A stretch of DNA of 64,000 nucleotides from Bacillus_BD sp963787345 (GTDB lineage: Bacteria > Bacillota > Bacilli > Bacillales > Cytobacillaceae), in NCBI GenBank assembly GCA_963787345.1, contig CAWBCW010000026.1, positions 496,001-560,000 on the forward strand, read 5' to 3'. The notes beneath the pieces are model-generated. The model made no database searches and was not told the origin of the DNA. It saw only the letters and a program-made list of their open reading frames with translations. The translations under genes were made by a program, and so were the position numbers. Every line of letters starts with the position of its first letter. Position 1 is the stretch's first letter. Positions 58,470 to 64,000 of this stretch are shown one piece after another.

Positions 58470-58490
58470 AGGTTAATTACAGAATAGAAT

Positions 58491-58525
58491 AATTTGGAGA
58501 CAAGGGATTCCCTTGTCTCCAAATT
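58491..58525. terminator. Strong hairpin between converging genes
   Basis: 16-bp perfect stem (AATTTGGAGACAAGGG and its complement) with 3-base loop ATT. No T-run beyond ATTAT. Confidence 0.7.
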
Positions 58526-58557
58526 ATGTATTATAAAATCTCTAATACGATGAGATC

Positions 58558-59124
58558 CTAGACCCTCAATGAGCCGCGGAAACCTCTGGCACTATAGTAG
58601 GAGTCTGCTCCATTGTGATATACAAAGACATGTCCGTAACGAAAGTCGCAAAAAAGAGCACCGCCAAGGTCTCTAATATCAGAGGGGGTTTGCACCCAAC
58701 TCGACGACTTCTTATCGAATTGTTCCAGTTTCTGCAACTCACGATATTGTTCTTCCGTTAATAGTTCAATGCCCATAGCTGTTGCCATATCAATCGCATT
58801 ATTTTCTGGCTTATGTTTTTTTCGAGATTCCAGTGCTTCACGGTCATAACAAACACTTCTACGTCCTTTAGGAGTCTCCGCTGAAAGATCGCAAAAAATG
58901 TATTCATCCGTACTTTTATCATAACCGATAACATCTGGTTCACCGCCAGTTCCTTCCATTTCATACAGCGACCACAATTTATCCGGATGAGCTTCTAGCT
59001 TTTCTTGGACTTTAGACCAATTAAGACCTTCATGCCGGTGTATGTTTTTCTCAAAACGTACTTTCAATACGTTGATTAATTCCTCGTTTTGTTCTATAGA
59101 CAACTTCTTTGTACCGTTTGTCAA
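58558..59124 (-). CDS. DUF4256 family protein
   Basis: 188 residues. LWSLYEMEGTGGEPDVIGYD, YIFCDLSAETPKGRRSVCYD and DLGGALFCDFRYGHVFVYHNGADSYY are the recognisable conserved blocks of DUF4256, a cytoplasmic family of unknown function. Start is TTG 59124 with AAAGGGAG 7 bases upstream. Separated by 14 bases from the PepSY lipoprotein gene on the same strand, so probably one transcript. Confidence 0.85.
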   Translation of the reverse strand: MTNGTKKLSIEQNEELINVLKVRFEKNIHRHEGLNWSKVQEKLEAHPDKLWSLYEMEGTGGEPDVIGYDKSTDEYIFCDLSAETPKGRRSVCYDREALESRKKHKPENNAIDMATAMGIELLTEEQYRELQKLEQFDKKSSSWVQTPSDIRDLGGALFCDFRYGHVFVYHNGADSYYSARGFRGSLRV

Positions 59125-59138
59125 ATTTGATTCTCCCT

Positions 59139-59765
59139 TTAATCGTTATCTACTTCTAGGATTTCTTCGGTTACAGCATCAATTTTAATATCGATGTCGA
59201 TGCCATTGTTGTCATATTCTATCGTATACGTTTGTTTGCTATCGTCAGCTTCAAGTTTCCAACCTGTTGGAGAAAGGCCTTCTGCTTCTTTTGTTGCAGA
59301 AGCAATTTCAATAGCTTTTGCTGGGTCAATAATTGCTGAGAAATCTAATGATTCATCCCTATTTCTTTCAATATCGACTTCTTTATCCTTTATTTCTTTT
59401 GTCGTGGCATCGATCTCGGTTTCATATTCTTTTGATGAATCAAAACCGTCAATATCATAATGCAATCGACCAGAGTCGGCATCTAATTCAATAGATTCGA
59501 TTTTTGCGTCAGGATGGGCTTCTTTAAAGACATTCACGGCCTCTGTCATTGAGATCGTTGGCTTTGTTATGTCAATCGTGTTTGCTGTACGGTCAATATT
59601 AGTATCAGTCCCAGCAGTTGATTTCTGATCTGTGTTGTTATTAGCGGTCGTTTCATTTGTTGTACTCTGTTGTGTTGTCGTACTCGTATTTTTGTTGGGT
59701 TCGTCTGTCCCACAGGCCGATAATAGAAGCAGGGTGCATCCTGATATCATTAATTTTTTCAACAT
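59139..59765 (-). CDS. PepSY-domain lipoprotein
   Basis: 208 residues. Signal peptide MLKKLMISGCTLLLLSAC with lipobox Cys18, a Thr/Asn-rich linker of about 45 residues, then two PepSY units: ISMTEAVNVFKEAHPDAKIE with LHYDIDGFDSSKEYETEID, and DPAKAIEIASATKEAEGLSP with QTYTIEYDNNGIDIDIKID. Such lipoproteins act outside the membrane, perhaps restraining proteases. GGAGGAGAG precedes ATG. Confidence 0.88.
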   Translation of the reverse strand: MLKKLMISGCTLLLLSACGTDEPNKNTSTTTQQSTTNETTANNNTDQKSTAGTDTNIDRTANTIDITKPTISMTEAVNVFKEAHPDAKIESIELDADSGRLHYDIDGFDSSKEYETEIDATTKEIKDKEVDIERNRDESLDFSAIIDPAKAIEIASATKEAEGLSPTGWKLEADDSKQTYTIEYDNNGIDIDIKIDAVTEEILEVDND

Positions 59766-60023
59766 ATTTAATCTCTCCTCCTCTATTGATTGAAAAATGA
59801 AATATAATTACTTCCTCATTTAGGATTCTCTTCAATTATAAAAAATAAACATTAGAAGAAGATAAGAATGAGGTTAAACTTAATACATACTTGAGATGTT
59901 ATCGATAAAATGAAAATACACAATTTATTCTTCGATAGTGAAACGCTAGAGTTGTCTGTGTTTTATGGTCATAAAAATAGGGTTCTAAACTTGTGATGTT
60001 AGAACCTTACTTACTATTATTCA

Positions 60024-60326
60024 TTAAACAGCTTTTACACTAAATTGTTGAAGCCATATTTCCTTGTCGTAGGCGGATGGTTTATAGTCGATGGATAGTT
60101 TGTCTGTATGCTGCAACAGCAGATTGTCATAAATAAATGGAATTCCATCAATGATCACGACATTTTCTCCTTCTTCTTGTTCGACAGGGGCCACGGAAAA
60201 ACTAGATGTTCCGCCACCACCACAACCTACACCGGCTAAGTATACATAGATTCCTTTTTTACTTTTGTCTTTTTCTAATAAGTTTTTTAATGTTTCTAAG
60301 GCAATGTCACTCAGATTTATTTCCAC
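60024..60326 (-). CDS. HesB/IscA-like protein
   Basis: 100 residues from GTG 60326, chosen because GGGAGGAA lies 6 bases upstream. EINLSDIALETLKNLLEKDK and IYVYLAGVGCGGGGTSSFSV fit the HesB/IscA fold, but the C-terminal CxC pair of true Fe-S carriers is missing (ends LQQFSVKAV), as in the YneR/YqkB-type stand-alone homologues. Fe-S carrier activity is therefore doubtful. Confidence 0.78.
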   Translation of the reverse strand: MEINLSDIALETLKNLLEKDKSKKGIYVYLAGVGCGGGGTSSFSVAPVEQEEGENVVIIDGIPFIYDNLLLQHTDKLSIDYKPSAYDKEIWLQQFSVKAV

Positions 60327-60389
60327 TTTAGGTTCCTCCCTCAATATTATTTTTTACGGTTTTCAGAAGTAGTGAAAATAGAATAATCA

Positions 60390-60938
60390 TTATTTAGGCA
60401 CGCCAATGTCTTGGAGAGGATAATACCGAAACTTTACTTCCCCAATGACTGTGTCGTGAGGGATGAATCCGAAAATTCTGCTATCCTTGCTGTGTAAACG
60501 ATTATCTCCCATTACAAATAACATGTCTTTAGGTACTTCTGATTCTCCTGTTTTTTCTTGTAGTGAAAAGTTCTCTGTTAGTTTATTAAAGGGATGTTCT
60601 TCTTTATTTTCAATTAAGTAATTTTCTTCTAATGCTTCGCCATTTATATAGAGTACATCATTTTTCATCTCAATTTTATCACCCGGAAGGCCTATCACTC
60701 TCTTAATATAGTATTCATCCTCACTATCTGGTGCATCGAACACAATTACATCAAAACGTTGAATTTCACTCATTTTACTTACGACAATTTTATCTTGGTC
60801 GTGAAAGGTAGGTGCCATGGATGCTCCTAATACAGTTGAAGGTGTGAATAGAAGTTGTCTACAAATAAAAGCAATAATGAAAGCAAATACAACTGATTTT
60901 ACCCAAGAATAAATTTCCTTTTTTGTACTTTCCTCCAT
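60390..60938 (-). CDS. lepB: Signal peptidase I
   Basis: 182 residues. N-terminal span VVFAFIIAFICRQLLF, catalytic Ser in VLGASMAPTF (about 40), catalytic Lys in YYIKRVIGLPGDKIEM (about 79) and MGDNRLHSKDSRIFGFI with the conserved SxDSR-like box. Cleaves signal peptides of exported proteins at the outer face of the membrane. AGGTGG precedes ATG. Typical size for Bacillus Sip proteins; one of probably several paralogues. Confidence 0.93.
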   Translation of the reverse strand: MEESTKKEIYSWVKSVVFAFIIAFICRQLLFTPSTVLGASMAPTFHDQDKIVVSKMSEIQRFDVIVFDAPDSEDEYYIKRVIGLPGDKIEMKNDVLYINGEALEENYLIENKEEHPFNKLTENFSLQEKTGESEVPKDMLFVMGDNRLHSKDSRIFGFIPHDTVIGEVKFRYYPLQDIGVPK

Positions 60939-61106
60939 GATTTACCACCTAACATTATTTTTATTTTGGTATATATTAATTGTACATGATATCAAGTTAT
61001 ATTAACAAGCTGGTGCCTTCCAAAGAATTAAAAACATTTAAGTGTAAGTCATTTTCAAACTTACTCTGTTTCTATATAATTGAATGATGAAGATTAGTAG
61101 GGGGAA

Positions 61107-61922
61107 TTGGGAGAATTGGATATTGTATACATCATTAAAATGATTATTATTGGATTAGTTCAAGGTTTAACAGAACCAATCCCGGTGTCATCAAGTGGGC
61201 ATGTTATGATTGTGAGTGAGATTTTAGGACTTGGTGAACAAGGGTTTACGTTTGCGATATTGACGAATACGGCTTCATTAGTAGCAATTCTTTATATTTA
61301 TAGAAAAGATATTGCGAGATTAATTAGTCATTCTATTAACTATTTAAAAACAAGGGAAGAACGCTATAAAAGTGACTTCCGATTTTCTTGCTTTATTGTT
61401 ATCGGGACGATCCCAGCAGGGGTTCTTGGAGTTTTGTTAAGTGATTACATTGCCGAAAGTGTGAGTATGACAACAATCGCGATCATGCTTTTTGTTACGG
61501 GAATTGCCCTTTGGTTCATTCGGAATATGAAAGGAACGAAAGGGGATCATCAGCTTACAACGAAGGATGCGGTATTAGTAGGATTCGGACAGGCAATTGC
61601 ATTAACTCCGGGAATTAGCCGTTCAGGAGCGACGATTATTTCTGCTATAGCAGTTGGAATGACACAAGAAACGGCGCTTCGTTTTTCTTTTATGCTGTAT
61701 ATTCCAGTGAGTCTTGGTGGTGTGATACTCGGATTTTCAGATTTTATGAACGAACCGAATAAAGCTGATTTAGCGATCCCATATTTAGCCGCCTTTATAT
61801 CCACACTTTTCATGACGTATTTTGCGCTAAAGTGGTTTATGGGAATTATGAAAAGTGGAAAGCTTGTCTATTTCAGTTATTATTGTTTCGTCGTTGGCAT
61901 TTTACTCTTAATTTTCTTTTAA
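61107..61922 (+). CDS. uppP: Undecaprenyl-diphosphate phosphatase
   Basis: 271 residues, about eight spans. IGLVQGLTEPIPVSSSGH and ALTPGISRSGATI are the two active-site motifs of the BacA/UppP family, which recycles undecaprenyl pyrophosphate and gives bacitracin resistance. Start is uncertain: TTG 61107 is very close to AGGGGG, and TTG 61116 is 11 bases from it. Terminated by a perfect hairpin at 61971. Confidence 0.92.
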   Translation: MGELDIVYIIKMIIIGLVQGLTEPIPVSSSGHVMIVSEILGLGEQGFTFAILTNTASLVAILYIYRKDIARLISHSINYLKTREERYKSDFRFSCFIVIGTIPAGVLGVLLSDYIAESVSMTTIAIMLFVTGIALWFIRNMKGTKGDHQLTTKDAVLVGFGQAIALTPGISRSGATIISAIAVGMTQETALRFSFMLYIPVSLGGVILGFSDFMNEPNKADLAIPYLAAFISTLFMTYFALKWFMGIMKSGKLVYFSYYCFVVGILLLIFF

Positions 61923-61970
61923 GTGCCGTCGTCAAATATCAAATGAATAAAAAAACACTATAAGAATATC

Positions 61971-62018
61971 GATCTTATCCTCGTAAAAGTGATTTTTACG
62001 AGGATAAGATCTTTTTTT
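61971..62018 (+). terminator. Strong terminator after uppP
   Basis: 18-bp perfect stem (GATCTTATCCTCGTAAAA and its complement), 5-base loop, seven Ts. Confidence 0.92.
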
Positions 62019-62152
62019 ATGCTTAAAGGAAGTTTATATCTTAATGATTAGCAAGATAAATAAGTTTTCACCGATGTAAACAAAAGTTGATATAAAATTT
62101 ATATTGCCATAGTAAGATGATAAGCGGATGATCAAATAGGGAGGTTTACATT

Positions 62153-64000
62153 GTGAGGAAATTACTAAGTTCAATTACCGATTGGGTTTCAACGAAGCGC
62201 GGAATGTGGATAACGATCATTGCCTGGCTCATTCTTATGGTGGGTTTAAGTGCAGGTCCGAAGCTTGGCGATTATAAAGTAACGAATTTCCAATCGCTTC
62301 CCAATGAAGCGCAATCGATTATAGCTGAGAAAAAGACGGAAGAAATATTTCCGAATGAACAAGGGACACCGGGAATTCTTGTTTTCCATAATGAAAAGGG
62401 GGACATTGATACAGAGAATGTTAAACAAATAATCAATGGAATCCTAGCTGAAGAAATTAAGGGGATTGAAGAAATCGTTGATATAAACGCACTTCCACCC
62501 CAAGCGTTAACGGGCTTTATTTCCGAAGATGGTTCAACGATGATTGTTCCAATGGAATTAGAAAAGGGTCTAGGAAATAAAGATTACTCCGAAATCAATG
62601 ATAAGGCTTCGGAGATTGGTAATAAGATTGCTAGCGGGCTTGAGAATGTTGACTTTTATATTACTGGCCCAGCTGGAATTGCTGGAGATACGGTAAAACT
62701 ATTTGAACAAGCGGATTTTGTTCTATTACTAGCGACCGTTGCCATTATTCTAGTATTACTTATTCTCATTTACCGTTCACCATTACTTGCATTTATCCCT
62801 TTACTAGCAACCGTAATTGTCTATCAGGTTGTTAATCAAGGTATCGCCTTGCTAGGTGCTGGCGGTTTAGAAATCAATAATCAAACAACATCCATCATGA
62901 GTATTTTATTGTTTGCTGCTGTCATTGATTATTCCCTTTTTGTCTTCTCTCGTTACCGTGAGGAGTTAAATAAATATGAAGGTAAAAATGAAGCAATGAA
63001 GTACGCAATGCGTGCGACTGGAGAGCCAGTATTTTTTGCCGGAGGAACCGTATTAGCAGCGATGCTCGTCCTATTTTTTGCTAACTTCCGGGATTATCAA
63101 AACTTTGCTCCAATCTTTGGTCTTGCGATCTTCTTCATCATGTTAGCATCGATCACTTTAGTGCCTGCTTTATTTACGTTATTTGGACGTAAGGCATTCT
63201 GGCCGAAAGTTCCTAAGTATGGCATAGAAAAAGAAGTAAAACACGGATTTTGGGGAGCAGTTGCTAAATTTGTCGTTAACAAGCCTGGTCTGTCTGGAGG
63301 TATTGTTGGGATTTTTCTAGTCGTTACTGCTCTGAATGTATTTAATCTTGAGTATGAATTTGACCAAGTCAAAAAATTCCCAGAAGATTTACCCTCTCGT
63401 GTTGGTTACGAGATTGTCGAGACACGGTATAATAAAGGGGAGCTTGGACCTTCTACATTGCTAATTGAAAGTGATGAAGCGATAGAACAAGAGGATCTAA
63501 CGACTTTAATTGAAAAGCTGCAAAGTTATGATGAAATTGCATCCGTTCGTTTGACTGCACAAACGGAAGATTCTAAGGCGATTAAGCTAAGTGTTGTGTT
63601 AGCCATGGATCCTTATTCTGCAGAATCGATGGATGTGATTGACGATTTACGTGAAGATACACCGAAGTTATTAAAGGATCTATCCATAACGGGAGAAGCC
63701 TATTATAGCGGAGTAACGGCAAAGCTTGTAGATGAACGGGATGTGAACAACCGAGATATTGTGACGATTATGGTGCTTGAAACCATTCTTATCCTAGTTC
63801 TTTTATTTGCTTTAACTCGTTCGATTAAAATGCCATTTTATATGATGGCAACGATTTTGCTTTCTTATGTATCTGCATTGGGACTCGGTATTTTCCTTGT
63901 CGATGTTTTCTTTGGCTATGAGGCAGTGAGCACTCGGGTACCAGTCTATGCTTTCATCTTCCTTGTGGCTTTAGGGATCGATTATAATATCATCCTTGTC
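62153..64000 (+). CDS. MMPL/RND family transporter, C-terminus beyond window
   Basis: 616 codons visible with no stop before the window end. Span 1 (MWITIIAWLILMVGLSA), an outer domain, then a cluster of spans carrying AAVIDYSLFVFSRYREEL, the MMPL signature; the second half begins with span near residue 383 and continues with VALGIDYNIILV at the right edge. YdfJ-like proteins export lipids or drugs with proton force. GTG 62153 has GGGAGG 8 bases upstream. Confidence 0.9.
   Translation, partial: MRKLLSSITDWVSTKRGMWITIIAWLILMVGLSAGPKLGDYKVTNFQSLPNEAQSIIAEKKTEEIFPNEQGTPGILVFHNEKGDIDTENVKQIINGILAEEIKGIEEIVDINALPPQALTGFISEDGSTMIVPMELEKGLGNKDYSEINDKASEIGNKIASGLENVDFYITGPAGIAGDTVKLFEQADFVLLLATVAIILVLLILIYRSPLLAFIPLLATVIVYQVVNQGIALLGAGGLEINNQTTSIMSILLFAAVIDYSLFVFSRYREELNKYEGKNEAMKYAMRATGEPVFFAGGTVLAAMLVLFFANFRDYQNFAPIFGLAIFFIMLASITLVPALFTLFGRKAFWPKVPKYGIEKEVKHGFWGAVAKFVVNKPGLSGGIVGIFLVVTALNVFNLEYEFDQVKKFPEDLPSRVGYEIVETRYNKGELGPSTLLIESDEAIEQEDLTTLIEKLQSYDEIASVRLTAQTEDSKAIKLSVVLAMDPYSAESMDVIDDLREDTPKLLKDLSITGEAYYSGVTAKLVDERDVNNRDIVTIMVLETILILVLLFALTRSIKMPFYMMATILLSYVSALGLGIFLVDVFFGYEAVSTRVPVYAFIFLVALGIDYNIILV

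Overview
The window is chromosomal DNA of a low-GC Gram-positive rod, almost certainly a Bacillaceae member. It is visibly AT-rich, strong AGGAGG-type ribosome sites precede nearly every gene, TTG and GTG starts are common, and there are Bacillus-type families (YtoQ, YwcB/YwcA-like DUF485 plus solute symporter, Fur-boxed flavodoxin, DUF4256, DUF3221, lipoprotein nuclease). I see no rRNA, tRNA, CRISPR array, prophage or intact insertion sequence.

Layout. 1-3.4 kb: polyamine operon on the minus strand (homospermidine-synthase-like, carboxyspermidine synthase, carboxynorspermidine decarboxylase, the last cut by the window edge). 5.5-8.2 kb: ABC exporter pair with a LytTR regulator fused to a degenerate ABC ATPase domain. 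8.3-15.2 kb: single metabolic genes (lipoprotein nuclease, FMN reductase, hydrolases, an odd ATP-sulfurylase-like protein, YtoQ, penicillin-acylase-like enzyme). 16.3-18.2 kb: DUF485/symporter pair. 19.9-21.6 kb: second ABC pair. 22.4-27.8 kb: transporters, DinB, and a D,D-peptidase-like protein whose catalytic motifs are in circularly permuted order. 28-34.4 kb: chemoreceptor with an Fnr-type promoter, an orphan RecB-nuclease-like protein, Fur-boxed flavodoxin, small membrane proteins and gene remnants. 35.3-38.3 kb: T-box-like leader followed by TIGR04076, aldo/keto reductase and NhaC-type transporter genes. 40.5-42.9 kb: metal P-type ATPase and HMA chaperone, each with its own Fnr/Crp-type promoter. 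45.3-46.8 kb: short RIC-like protein and a cation diffusion facilitator under four Fur boxes. 49.3-54.5 kb: two-component system plus FtsX-type ABC transporter just downstream of an apparent IS200/IS605 end. 55.7-58.4 kb: exported protein plus ABC pair. 60.0-64 kb: HesB-like protein, signal peptidase I, UppP and an MMPL transporter cut by the right edge.

Two themes stand out. First, a family of about 17 imperfect palindromes (arms near GGTCAGTCCCCC, loop near GCTAAAGCATTAACG, flanked by A- and T-runs) is scattered between genes. The arms vary with partly compensating changes, the loop is conserved, and every readable copy points the same way on the + strand whatever the neighbouring gene orientation. 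Second, redox and metal control recurs: three promoters carry an Fnr/Crp-type site centred at an identical distance from the -10 box, and two loci carry Fur boxes.

The sites, repeats and reading frames come from reading the sequence. Family names come from remembered motif similarity without database searches. Functional links are inference.
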